Assembly: GCF_014898055.3 (NCBI RefSeq)
Contig: NW_023601212.1
Location: forward strand, 50,084,329 to 50,148,328
DNA: 64,000 nt
Source of the DNA: Talpa occidentalis
Taxonomy: Eukaryota > Chordata > Mammalia > Eulipotyphla > Talpidae
Reading direction: 5' to 3'
The notes under the pieces were generated by a model, which made no database searches, was not told the DNA's origin, and worked only from the letters and a program-made list of their open reading frames with translations. The translations under genes and the position numbers were made by a program. Positions 22,853-33,363 of the stretch are shown in pieces (positions within the stretch are counted from its first letter, which is position 1; the number at the start of each line of letters is the position of its first letter).

Positions 22853-23184
22853 AGAATGTAAGTTCTGCCTGTGCCTTCTTCCTGGATTAAGGTGGTCAAG
22901 GTTTCCCCAGAGGAGATGGTCGAAGACAGTTGGAAGACAGACTTAGCCTGTTCCATGGCTCCAGTGCCCAGGCACAGTGGGCTAACCCTCTCAGCCTCTT
23001 CTTTTGAACCCCTGGGGTCTGTGTGCCAGGTTGCTGTTTCCCATACCCTATCTGGCCTTTGAAATCACTGTCCCCTTGCCCAAACCTTCTCACACAACTA
23101 GTGTTACCTGGGCTCCACTGAGCCACATCACCTCCTCCAGGACCCTACCAGCCTTGTTCGAGTCCTTCCTCTTATTTTTTATAT

Positions 23185-23705
23185 TTTCTTTCTTTTTATT
23201 TTGAGGTAACATCGTATCCAGCACTGTGCATGATTCAGGGGAATCGGTTCACACCTCTTCAGATATTTATCACCTTAGCCCACCCACACCAGGGCACCCA
23301 TATCTCTTTATCATGTACCATTGGGTCTCCACCCTACCTTACCCCTTCTGGTAACTTCAATTCTGCAGTTATTTTGCTAGACTTTGTTTTGGTTTAGTTT
23401 TGTGAGTTCCTTTGTTTTGTTTCTCTGTATTCCACCTATGAGTGGAATCATCTGGTCTTTGTGTTTCTCCCTCTGCCTTTTTTTACTTAGCATAATGCCC
23501 TCCAGCCTCATCCATGTTGTCGCAAAACGTCGCAAATGGCAAGAGTATATCATTTTGTTTGTCTGAAGAGCGTTCCATTATGTGTATATACCGCATCTCC
23601 TTAACCCACTCGTCTGTCATAGGCTGTTTCCACAGGCCCCTTCCTACTGATTGCCAACACCCCATGTGTGTGTTTCTCATAACTGTGAATACTCTATAAA
23701 CCACT
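23185..23705 (-). mobile_element. Old L1 3' fragment (antisense)
   Basis: On the plus strand: ATTTTGAGGTAACATCG, CATTGGGTCTCCACCC, TTCTGGTAACTTCAATTCTG, TATTCCACCTATGAGTGGAA, CATAATGCCCTCCAGCCTCA, a diverged 'GAGCGTTCCATTATGTG' block and TGTTTCTCATAACTGTGAAT. This is antisense L1 order with a shortened end. Confidence 0.8.
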
Positions 23706-23739
23706 TGTAAAGTGGTTTTTCCTTTTCCTTCCTGTACTG

Positions 23740-23845
23740 GCTTCTTCAGAACAGGGACTGCTTCCTTTTCCTAGACATGGCCTTAGGTGTGGCCTAAGTG
23801 CTATCTCAGCACATAGTAGGTGATCAATAAATATAGCCATAATAA
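23740..23845 (+). repeat. L2/MIR-type 3' end fragment
   Basis: CAGAACAGGGACTGCTTCC followed by CAGCACATAGTAGGTGATCAATAAATAT matches the conserved 3' end of L2-class repeats ('agggactgtgtct...cagcacatagtaggcgctcaataaatg'). Sense orientation. Confidence 0.6.
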
Positions 23846-24044
23846 AGAAGAAGACCCAGAAGAAATGGCAGGGAGTAGCCCAGCATTTGACTCAAGGCCA
23901 GAATGTAGATAGTTCCTTCTACCTTCTCATGTCTGAACAAAAATCAAGAGGTGTTTCCAACCAAGCCCTCTTGGCCAGATCTGTGCCTGTAAGTGGTGTC
24001 GTTTGCAGAGAGCTCATAACAGTAAATAAGAAGTACTGCAACTT

Positions 24045-24290
24045 CAGGAGCAAAAAGGGCATGAAGAGACACTTTACAACAAGGGACGTACAAATGAATG
24101 ACCAACAAAAGGAAAAATAATTCAGTATCACTAGTAAATTTTGAAACATCAAACAAATGAAAATTAGATACCCTGTTCACCCTTCAATTCATTGCCTGCT
24201 TTTAAAAAGGGGACTCTCCTTTGTTGGTAAGGGCATGCAGAAATGAGTTTATACCCACTGGAGCAAGGCTGAATGGAACCAGCTCCCCCA
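24045..24290 (+). mobile_element. Ancient L1 ORF2 fragment (sense)
   Basis: GAAGAGACACTTTACAACAAG, ACGTACAAATGAATGACC, CAGTATCACTAGTAAATTTTG and GGTAAGGGCATGCAGAAATGAG track the ORF2 stretch 'aaaagacacttcacaaaagaa...gccaacaagcacatgaaa...ggtgaggatgtggag'. Very diverged. Confidence 0.55.
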
Positions 24291-24556
24291 CCAGGCCTTT
24301 TAGCTCTGTTTTCCAGATATAAACAAGTTTTAGGTTTATCTTGTGAATATGGATACAATAGGATATGAGAATTGCTATCTTTGTGACATTAACAGTTTTA
24401 AATTATGAGATGTCTTAAAGGGCCACACACAAATATCACAGTCTCTGTTCTCCCCAGGAGAGAGCCAGTGAACAGACACCTCCATGTCTAATCTCCACCA
24501 CTGCAAAGCCTAAAAACAATTTTTCTGCTTATTATTATTGAACCATTTATGTTTTT

Positions 24557-24825
24557 ATTTTTTTAAAGATTTATTTATTTATGCATATAAGAACTGGGGT
24601 GCAGGCCAGAGGTGTGGGGGGTGAGAGGATTCACCAGAGATAGAGTGGGGAGCAGAACAGACAGATATACTGAAATACACTGCTGAGGGGAGCAATGGAC
24701 GTGACAGGAGAGGTTTGCGGCACCATGTGGGTCAGCTCCTTGGCCGGGAATCGAACTCATGCTGCAGTGGCTGCTGATAGCTTCATAGTGCTGACTCTTA
24801 ACCCCATGTGCCACCAGGGAGACCC
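24557..24825 (-). mobile_element. tRNA-derived SINE, TGCATAAATAAATCTTT-tail type
   Basis: The plus strand shows AAAGATTTATTTATTTATGC, GGATTCACCAGAGATAGAGT, ACACTGCTGAGGGGAGCAAT, GGGAATCGAACTCATGC and a terminal CCACCAGGGAGACC. The target duplication is CCATTTATGTTTTT (24543-24556) / CCATTTACGTTTTT (24826-24839), with one mismatch. Confidence 0.94.
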
Positions 24826-24839
24826 CCATTTACGTTTTT

Positions 24840-25293
24840 GGACCATGAAAACTTCATGGATCAAGCTATCTGATTTTAAAATTGGTTTTTCTTTATTAGG
24901 TTGATTTGAGACAAACTCTGCAAGAAATGGTATGTTTCCCTAGCTGTCCCCTCTGTTGTCCCTTAGCATTCTGAAACCTAAAATACATTTTTATATTCGT
25001 TTTTGTAGCAATCAGTGTATAGTAGCTGTTGTATTGAACAGAACTGAACGTTGCTGACGCATTATTATTAAATGCACAAAGCCTTGTTTTAGAAATGTTT
25101 AAAACATTTAAAAGGAGCAGTTTACAATTCTTTTGGAAATTGCTTATTAGTAACTATCTCACTGGAAAAGGCAAAATCACTTTCTTAAGTGAGGATTCAG
25201 TCATTGTCGTTAAGGGACTGCCGACTCAGAAAGGTGGCCAGGGGTTTGGTCTGCTCCCATCTGCCCCCAGCATTGCTTATCACACAGGCTAGC
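24840..25293. other. Intron, no recognised element
   Basis: Unassigned A/T-rich sequence between a SINE and the first solo LTR. The phrase TTTAAAACATTTAAAAGG is a short local palindrome. No exon-like segment. Confidence 0.45.
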
Positions 25294-25745
25294 TGTAGGG
25301 TAAGGTAAAAAGTATCAGGCTTTTCTGCCCTCCCTCCATTAGGATAGATGATGGAACCCTGTGGTCCTGAATGCATGCCTGATGGCGGGCACCTGGAGTA
25401 GGGTGTGGGCATAGGTAGATGGGATTCACCTGGGCTAAGACTGGGCTTTTAAGGGCGGTACCACAGGGATGCCAGCAGAAGAAGCAGAAGCAGCAGAATG
25501 AAGAAGCAGAGAAGGAGAAGCCGAGAGAAGAAGAAAGAACGAGAAGAACCACAAGAGAAGCAGAGAGAACAAGAGAGAAGGCCGGAGAGCCCAGAAAGAG
25601 TAAAGACTTGCTGGGGGCTGGGAGGCCCCCAGCACCTCTGCCTGCTGTGTACCTGGTAAATCCCAATAAAAACTGCAAAAGCCACTCCTCCTTTACCCAG
25701 TCTGCTGGATCAGAAAACCTGCTCTGTGCCCTTCTTGCCTTTACA
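25294..25745 (+). mobile_element. Solo LTR of an endogenous retrovirus, copy 1
   Basis: The element starts TGTAGGGTAAGG and ends CTTTACA (TG...CA termini). A TATA-like TTTTAAGGGCGG lies at 25447, a purine-rich GAAGAAG/GAGAGAAG stretch at 25475-25600 and a polyadenylation signal AATAAA at 25665, giving U3-R-U5 order. Flanking pentamers CTAGC (25289-25293) and CCAGC (25746-25750) differ by one base. No primer-binding site or gag/pol follows, so it is a solo LTR left by recombination. The family was not identified. Confidence 0.85.
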
Positions 25746-25984
25746 CCAGCACATAGTAGGTTCCCAGACAGTACTTCATTTTCTTTCTATTTGAGGAGAG
25801 CTTAGACGTGAACCAGGTTTGGAGATACTGAAGTCATCCAAGCCTTCACTAGTCTCTGCTATTGATGCTTCAGCAACATTTAGTTCTGTTCAATCCAACA
25901 GCTACTAGACACTGAGCTATTGCTACAAAAACAAATATAAAACTGTTTTAGAGATCAGGATGTTAGGGGACAGGCAACAATTTC

Positions 25985-26085
25985 AAAGCATAGCACAGTG
26001 ATGCAGTAGTTAAGAACATGGACTTTGAAGTCAAACCACTCCATCATTTGCAAGTTATGTGAAGGGAAAGGAGAAGAACTATGAG
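25985..26085 (+). repeat. MIR 5' fragment
   Basis: AGCACAGTGATGCAGTAGTTAAGAACATGGACTTTGAAGTC matches, piecewise, the MIR head 'cagtatagtggttaagagcacggactctggagtcag', followed by a CATTTGCAAGTTATGTGA piece ('cttactagctgtgtgacc'). Confidence 0.6.
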
Positions 26086-29074
26086 CTGAAAATTTTCCAA
26101 ATTTGATTAGGAGCAACAAGCCACAGATGCAGGAGCCTCAGCCCAGCCCCAAAGAGAAGGACTGGGTAGGACATGGTGACTTTCCTGCCTGTGACTGTGG
26201 TCCATCCTGCTCCCAGCCATAGCACACACCAGCCTCAGGTTTTCTTTTTGTGTGGCACTTCTTAGAAGTGCACCTTTTAGAGATCCTAGTTAAGAACAAA
26301 TCACCTTTTGATTGTACCACTGGAAAAATGTGTTTGACAAATGACCTTTGAAATGTCCCTTACTGGAAGGCTACGATAGTAGCACAGCCTAGGGAGGCTG
26401 CAGAATATGACAGCAGCTGGGGAAGATATGAGATGGGTTTAGAAGAACAGGTGTTTTGACATCAAAGACAAACATTGTCTGTTAGGATATTAGCCCCGCT
26501 CAAGCCTTTTGTATGGCCATCCCAGGTGGGGCAGGTTCATGGTTGATTCGGGCAAACAGAAAAGAATCTTGGAACCTTAGTAGACTTGACCTGCCTTTAA
26601 TGCTGAAGCAGGCAGCCAGATACACAGTCAGGCAAGGAGGTAGGCAGACAGCAACTGGGCCTCTCAGCCCCCTTGATCTCTCCCAATCTCTTTCTGGCTT
26701 CTCGTTGGCTTCCCAGCACAGGTGTCCATATTTATAGGTGTTCATGCCCTGTACTCACATTCCTAAATGCTTTTTGCAATAACAAGGTAACACCTGGGAG
26801 GAAAACAAAGCCACAGGTGGTGGCCATAGAGGCTGGCAGCAGGAGGGGGAAAGAGCCAGAGTTACTCCATGTACCTTACAAAGCCTTCCATCAATGAAAA
26901 GATTCCCCTTCTCAGCTTCTGTAGATCACGTGATCACTTCCTCCCAGGACCTGTAACCAGATTGCTGGTGTTCTGCCTGAACACTGCAGTGACGTTAAAT
27001 CAAATGGGTTCAACCTGGAATTGAAACTATCTCTTCTCAGATAGCTTCTGTGCAGAAATGGTCTTGGAAGTACAAACCTTTCACATATCCGAGTTTGTTG
27101 GGGTTTGTTTTTCTTTTCAGTTGCACTCATGGTTAGAAAAACATCAGGAACAACTCCCAGATAGAGCTTTCCAAACTCCCCTTTCCAAGTGATTGGCCCT
27201 CTGTGCCTGTGGCTTATTAATAAGGCCCCTGAATCTGCAGGTGCTGAGGGGCAGGGGAGAGCAGGTGACAGAAAATGGAGGAGAGGAGTGTGTGAAGAGA
27301 CAGCGCAGGAAGGCACCTCTTGCCCGCATGTGTCTTAGATGATTCTCTTGAAGTTCAGAGTAGCTGGGGATAGAAACAGTAAGTAATTTTCTGTGATCCA
27401 GAGGCTTTTGCTAAATTCTGAACTAAGCTACATGTATACGTATATGTATTTTACTGTGTGTTATTTATGGCATTCCCAGTCCTATAAATATTACTGTAAT
27501 TGGTTTTATATTACTATGTTATTATGATAATATAAATATATATTACTACATATTACTCAGAAACTTGCCTGCCCTAGAGTGAAGCAGAGATAGGTGCATG
27601 TGGTGAAAAGAACCCTAACTACTTATAAAAACAATGTAATACCACTTAATTCAAGTCTTTGGCTAGCTTGTGGACCCTCTTCTATTTTGTAGTCATCTTT
27701 GAACTCAAGTGGAAGCCTAAAATGTTTCCTTATCAGGGTCCAAAATATAAGAACTTTCTTGGAAGATTCTTAAACTTGGAGCAGTTTGCAATTATCCTAA
27801 ATCAGTTCACATGTGAAGTCTAAATCATCTCAGGTTTTAAAAGTGAAAAGTGAGAACTTTAGAAATTTGCAAGCAAAAGTGATACTTGTAGCCCAGAGAG
27901 ATTATAAAAGGTTTATGAAGAGAGTGAGACTTGGGCTAGAAAAGTATCTGAATCAACTGAGAAAATGGGAAAGAATTCCAGATAGGGGAATAATAGAAGT
28001 TTTAGCTCAAAAGCTTAAGTATAGTCTAGCCAAGAATTTTACTCTAAGCACAGCCACAGACCAGAGGTGGACTTGAAAGGGCAGTTTCACACCCATTGCT
28101 CTTGTATGCAAAGGTGCAAAGAATGGTGTTTGGTTGTTCTCTACCCACCCACCCCCCACTGTTTTTCTTTTTCTTCCTTTGAGAATCTAGCAGGGGGCGG
28201 AAAATGGATCCCTGAGACAAACAGGACTGAAGCACTGATTAGGGGAAGTACTTATTTGTGTGTGAACTAAGGTCAACTCTCTAGTTTTCGGTATTTTTTT
28301 TAAAATATTTCCTAAACACTTTCTTTTGTGTGACAGGCATTTTGAGAGCAAACACTGGCAGACAGAAACCCAGCACAATAGGCCACATCTGATAAACCCC
28401 TGACAGAGATCAGGACTTAGTGCACAGCAACCACTGAATGAGTGTTGGAGGAATACACTCACGGAAGCAGCTAAATGTGGTGGAATCCTCTAGAGAGGCT
28501 ACACTTCCCAGCATAGTTGACTTGTCTGTCAGTCTTGGTTCATAGCGCCAGAGAGTTGTGCCTCTTTAGTCCTTCCAGAAGATAGTTTTCCTTCCATGGT
28601 GGCTTTTAGAACAGCTACCTACTACCCTTCTTGCTCTAAAATAGTCATTCTGTCTCTTCTGAATTGGAACTTCATCTGTCATGTTCATGTCCTCAAGGTG
28701 GGCTGAGACTTGGTGTTGTAGCGATGGCAATAGTTGAAGAAATAAAAAGGGAGAGAGAACATTCTTTGGTTGTATCTCTCGTTTCACTTAAATCGTGATC
28801 ACTTTTCTTTTTCCAATGATGAAAGGTATGTATTGCCCTTTTAAAATTAGTTTCTGTTTAATTAAAGTAATATACGACCATATTTTTAAAAATATTGAAG
28901 GCTGATCATGGATCACAGTCCTCCATTCTCACTTCCTCCCCCCTTTATTAACAACCACAATTTTTGGTTAAATTGATTATTGATGTTTGCATGATGCTTT
29001 TTAGTTTTTATACCTTGATAGATTTTGCATTTTAGAAATAGTTCCCTGCAGAACCAAGTTTCCTAGAACAGCAG
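26086..29074. other. Intron, largely unassigned
   Basis: No exon recognised. At 26470-26900 a G/C-richer block starting TGTTAGGATATTAGCCCC and containing CCTGCCTTTAATGCTGAAGC has the feel of an unassigned LTR or MER element, but I could not define its ends. 27420-27560 is TA-rich low complexity. Open frames at 26912-27316 (-) and 27813-28076 (+) have no splice or homology support. Confidence 0.4.
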
Positions 29075-29290
29075 CTAATATTCATTGAGCATTTACTGTT
29101 GACTTGGCGCCATTTCCAATGTCTTTATTCATTAATTCATGTTCCTCTATGTGGGAGTAGGTCCAGTTAATATCCCCATTTTACTGATGAAGAGATTAAG
29201 GCACAGAAAAAAGGAATAACTTGCCCAAAGCCATACGCTCTGACATTCTAGCTCTAGAGGCTAAACCCCACCAACTAAGGAAATAAAGAG
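29075..29290 (-). repeat. MIR SINE remnant (antisense)
   Basis: CTAATATTCATTGAGCATTTAC, CCCCATTTTACTGATGAAGAG, TTAAGGCACAGAAAAAAGG and ACTTGCCCAAAGCCATACG follow antisense MIR order very closely. The far end is lost. Confidence 0.75.
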
Positions 29291-29436
29291 CCTAGGGATG
29301 AATTTGACGTTGTACCAGCATTTGAGGACTAGAATTTAGCTTGGGAGACAGGATATCCCAAGGGTGAAACTCAAGCGGAATGAGTTCATGTTATAAAGTA
29401 CAATAGTTTGATTGGTTTAGCTTTATAAGTAATTTC

Positions 29437-29703
29437 CTTTTTTTTTTTTTAAAGATTTATTTATTTATTTATATAAGCACTCGGTACAGTCAGAAGCACG
29501 GGAGGGTGAGAGAATTCACCAGAACCAGAGCGGGGAACAGAACAGGCAGACTGATGAAATACCCTGCTGAGGGGAGCAGCAGGAGTGGCAGGAGAGGTCT
29601 GTGCGCCATGTGGGACCCTTGCCGGTGGCCAAGCCAGCGCTGCAAAGGCTGCGGGCAGCTTTGCAGCCCAGCAATCAACCTCTGAGCCACCAGGGGAGGC
29701 CCA
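29437..29703 (-). mobile_element. tRNA-derived SINE (antisense), intermediate tail
   Basis: The plus strand starts with a T tract and AAAGATTTATTTATTTATTT ATATAAGCAC, combining the AAATCTTT end with the 'CACTGGGTACAGTCAGAAGC' body of the TATAAACAAA group. A segment before the head is shortened: the plus strand reads CCGGTGGCCAAGCCAGCGC, so the B box is missing. Flanks TATAAGTAATTTC and TACAAGTAAGTTC form an imperfect target duplication. Confidence 0.92.
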
Positions 29704-29716
29704 TACAAGTAAGTTC

Positions 29717-30258
29717 TTGCACCAAGCCCTTATATTTTCCTGAGCACATATTACTCATTAGTCTACCAGAGTCTCTTCATGCAATTTCTGAATGAAGAAG
29801 CAGTCCAGGATATTAGGTTAAAATATCCCATTGTGGGACTATTTCGATATGAGCATATTTGCATAGTTTTTGAAATTAGAACCGACCTGGAACAGGTGGG
29901 ATTCATTATCTATGTATGTTGGGCATCCTACCTACAAGACACCCCAGCTTCTTTGCCATGTGTGGGGCCTCAACTACAAGCTTGTCTGGCTCTCGGTGGC
30001 AGCAGATGAGAAAACAGGTATAAAGCCCATACGGGAGTCCAGAGATAAGTCTTTACTACAGCAACAGGAAATACACATGTAGCAACAGCAGCAGCATCCA
30101 GCAGTGGCAGCCCCCCTGGGCTCCGGCCACACCACTGATCCTGTGCCCACCAGACGCCTTATTAGCTTTTATATGATTCTCAGACAAACCCAGCACAGGG
30201 CCAAGTATAAGCCTAGAGTGTTTTCGTGCATCAGAACTGTCCACCAAGGTTACATATC
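29717..30258. other. Unassigned; possible host LTR of copy 2
   Basis: Unique-looking sequence with AGATAAGTCTTTACTACAGC and a CAGCAGCAGCA tract. Its G/C-rich second half ends at the solo LTR 30259-30654. It reads like the 3' part of another minus-strand LTR (polyadenylation region first), but I found no termini. Confidence 0.3.
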
Positions 30259-30654
30259 TGTAGGGTAAGCTAAAAAGTGTCAGGCTTTTCTGCCCTCCCG
30301 CCATTAGGATTGATGATGGATCTGCGATCCTGAATGCATGCCTGATGGCTGGCACCTGGAATAGGATGTGGGCATATGTAGATGGGATTCACCTGGGTTT
30401 ATAAGGGCGGCGTCACAGAGACGCCAGCAGAGAAGACCGAATGGAAGAGAGAATCACAAGAAGAGCAGAGAGCAGAGAAGCAGAGAAAACAGAGAGAAGG
30501 CCGGAGAGCCCAGACAGAGTGAAGACTTGCTGGGGGCTGGAGGCCTGCCAGCCTCCTGGTCCCCCAGCACCCCTGCTAGCCGTGTACCTGGTAAATCCCA
30601 ATAAATGTCTGCTCGGGTCATAGAGGACCTGCTGTGCCCATTCCTGCCCCTACA
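30259..30654 (+). mobile_element. Solo LTR of an endogenous retrovirus, copy 2
   Basis: It starts TGTAGGGTAAGCTAAAAAG and ends CCCCTACA. The perfect 5-bp target duplication ATATC lies at 30254-30258 and 30655-30659. A TATA-like TTTATAAGGGCGG is at 30398, the purine-rich region is shorter than in copy 1, and AATAAA is at 30600. The difference in length from copy 1 (396 against 452 nt) falls mainly in the purine-rich tract and the U5 end. No internal retroviral genes are attached. Confidence 0.92.
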
Positions 30655-30659
30655 ATATC

Positions 30660-31036
30660 ATTTACTGCTCTCCGCACGTGCAAACTTCATCTCAAGGCTA
30701 CATTTACCTACTAGGCCACCTGTGCTGGAAGGTCAGGGTGAAAGACAAGAAAACTTAATGTGTTTTCATGGAGCCTACAATGTGTTACTGAGCAAAAGAG
30801 TCTGGATGAGAAGGAATGAAACTTGATGCAGTGACACCAGTGTAGAAAGCAATGCAGGGTCCCCCTGACCTCAAACAGTGATGTTTGTACAGCTCCTCGG
30901 CCTCTGCCTCTACTATGTATGTTTATGAAAATCGCTGACTTTTAAATAATTCTGGCTTCATAAGCTCACCCCAGCACTCATCTTCCTCTAGTTGACTCCT
31001 TTGTAAGTTATTATATTGATTACAAGTGTAACCTCG
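30660..31036. other. Intron, no recognised element
   Basis: Unassigned sequence between two LTRs of the same family. The first 60 bases continue the sequence interrupted by copy 2. Confidence 0.4.
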
Positions 31037-31411
31037 TGTAGGGTAAATGAAGATGTTCAGACTTTTATGCCGTTGGCCTCTGTGGCTATCACCTGAGGCC
31101 TTGATTGTGCTAACGTGGGAGGTGCTGGGGAACAGGGGCTTGGGGTACGCATGCCTAATGGTGGACACCTGGAGTATGGTATGGGCATGCGTAAGTGGGC
31201 ACACCTGAGCCAAGAGACTGACGCTATAAGGCCAGCATCACACAGAGGACGGCATGCAGTGGAGAGGGGCAGAGAACGGCCATGAGGGAATGCCAGAGAA
31301 AGCCCAAAGAGCGTAAAGAGTTGACCGGGGCCGGGTAGGCCTGCCAGCCTCCTGGTCCCCCAGCCCTCCTGCCTGCCCTGCTCCTAGTTGCCTCACAACC
31401 CCTTGTTGCAG
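31037..31411 (+). mobile_element. Diverged relative of the solo LTR family, copy 4
   Basis: It opens TGTAGGGTAAATGAAGATG and repeats the family's landmarks in order: GCATGCCTAATGGTGGACACC, GGAGTATGGTATGGGCATGC, CTATAAGGCCAGCATCACAC, AAAGAGTTGACCGGGGCCGG and CCTGCCAGCCTCCTGGTCCC. The AATAAA segment and a clear CA end are not found, so the right boundary is approximate and no target duplication can be assigned. It is older, or a separate subfamily. Confidence 0.7.
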
Positions 31412-31829
31412 ATCTGTTGTCTAAGTGTGGGAAAGGAGGGAAAGGACCAGTGAGCTGTTGATAATGGAAAATTTGACGGATCCAGAATTTGGGGATGATC
31501 CCATGCTTACCTAAAGCAGCTAAGCTGGCCGATCCCTTTTTCATTCTAAAAACATATCATACACACACACACCATACACACATATATATGACATATTTGA
31601 TGTTACAAATGAGGCACAGAGATTGGTGGAAACTGCGTCCCCAGCAGGATGGTGCAGCCACAAAAACAATCCCAGCTCCTCTGATGTCATCTGAGGAATA
31701 ATGTGCTAAAAATATCCTCAAGACTCTGCTTTTACCCCAGATCTATTTTGACTAGCACAGCCTGGCACTGTTTACTTGGAGAGAATGGGGAACGTGTTTG
31801 GAACAGGGCGTCAGCCTCCTGCTCCTGAC
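31412..31829. other. Intron with short (AC)n
   Basis: Unassigned. An ACACACACAC / CACATATATATG low-complexity patch lies near 31557-31595. No exon-like segment. Confidence 0.45.
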
Positions 31830-32480
31830 TTGCATTTTAATAAGCCACCTGACAAGATCAACAGGAAGAAAAGAAAAATTGTGAACAGGTGTGAGTGAGC
31901 CGGCGCTATCCTGCCTCTCCCGCCGCTTAATCAGGTTGGCTCATTGTTCACACTGCTGCCTCCTCGCAGTGGCCGGGCTAATTACCTCCACTTGGCATCT
32001 GATGGAGGCACCACCGAAAGCCCCACATTAATCCCCCTGCTCCTTAAACAAAAGGAAAACTGGATTTCTGTAGCGGTGGTCTCCCTCCATAACCCAAGAG
32101 GCTTGAGCCCACAGTGCTGCCGCTGTGGGCTGCATTGCCATGGAAATGAAGGGATGTCACTGATGCCTTGTCTGTTTCCAGATGGACATTCATTCCCGGC
32201 ACCAGCCTTGGAGAAATCTGACAGACCGTTTTTAAGTATTGGCTTTGTACAAACTGTGGTTTCCCTCAGGGGCTGGCTGGCTGTCGTCTTACACCATGAG
32301 GGATTGGGTGCGGTATGTTGTGTCATGATAGGTCTGGCTTTGTAGTCCTGTTTGTTTTTCCTTCCTTTGTATCCAATCCTATTGTGTGCCTCTATCACAG
32401 AGCTGGCTCGCCAGCCGCCGTTGTTAATGACATATTAAATTTATCCTTTTCCAAAATTGGTGGTGATTCTCTCTAGATGT
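31830..32480. promoter_or_regulatory. Repeat-free candidate conserved enhancer block
   Basis: About 650 nt free of interspersed repeats in a window saturated with them. It keeps several CpGs and is dense in developmental-type sites: CTAATTACC (31978-31986, homeodomain core TAATTA), CATTGTTCA (31942-31950, SOX-like), CATCTGATGG (E-box CATCTG) and GTTAATGACATATTAA near its end. No splice-bounded frame is present; the open frames of 133 and 138 codons look incidental. Conservation cannot be tested here, so this is an inference from composition and context. Confidence 0.35.
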
Positions 32481-33189
32481 AAACAAACAAAAAACACAAA
32501 AGGTCTATATTTGGGATAATGCTGCTTTGAAAATCATAGTCAGTAGCTTTTCTATTTCATTGAAGAGAAATGTTAGAAAAATATTAATAGTTTGCCCACT
32601 ACTTTCAATTTAGTTGTGTTGCCTGGAGGAAGGAGAGATTGAGGTTGTGAAGTGTGCAGACTTGTCCGCAGCGGCTCTGGCATGCAGAGGGGCAAGGATG
32701 GCCAGTGGGGCAGGAGGCTCTTCCACACCAGGGACCTTCGCTCTGTGGTGGGCAAAGGGCTATCTTTCTGAAGGTTTTGCTTAGGTCCTAAGATATTGTG
32801 CTCTCCCAATCCTACGTGAGGATTTGGGGTCCAATGACAAAATCATAGAATACACTGGAATTGTTTGTAATGTGCGTGGGGAGGAGGGGGGAATTGATAT
32901 TTAAATAATTAGAGACTCACTGTAAGCAATTAGGAACACAATTTAGTTTAGTTACATGTTAGCAATTACCCAGTGAAGCATATTTCAAAATATTAGTATC
33001 CCAAACTGGAAGTGGAGAAGCACCACTCTAACTTTTTTTTTACCTTTCTTTTATTGTAGATAAATTGTAGGCATAATTTGTCAGTGTCTTTTTTATTATT
33101 TTTAGGTTTTTTAAAATTTATATATATATGTTTATATATATAAGTGTATATAAATGAAGTACTCTTATTTTACATCCTTGCAAATTTTT
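32481..33189. other. Intron, no recognised element
   Basis: Unassigned. The TATATATA-rich stretch at 33115-33150 precedes the L1 stack and may already be part of its 3' end. Confidence 0.45.
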
Positions 33190-33363
33190 TCACAGTATAG
33201 GATTTCTACCTTCAGGTGTGGTCACCTTAGTTGTCTTTTCACCAAAGCACCCACAGTCCTTCACTGTAGCCCACTGTGTTTCCACCCCACCCTACTCCCA
33301 CCCCACTTTCTCCCCACTTCTTCCTCTCCCCCCTCTACCCAGATGCTTCAAATCTATGGTCAG

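Noticed and set aside
25419..25805. 128-codon Lys/Glu/Arg-rich open frame as a gene
   Set aside because: It is the purine-rich R region of solo LTR copy 1; the equivalent frame in copy 2 is different in length and content.
25294..30654. Two same-strand LTRs as the ends of one provirus
   Set aside because: Each has its own flanking pentamer pair. The 4.5 kb between them holds MIR fragments, a SINE and unique DNA, with no gag, pol or env-like frame.
31944..32398. Open frames of 133 (+) and 138 (-) codons
   Set aside because: No splice-site pairing, no recognisable protein and frames on both strands; better explained by the moderately G/C-rich composition of the candidate regulatory block.
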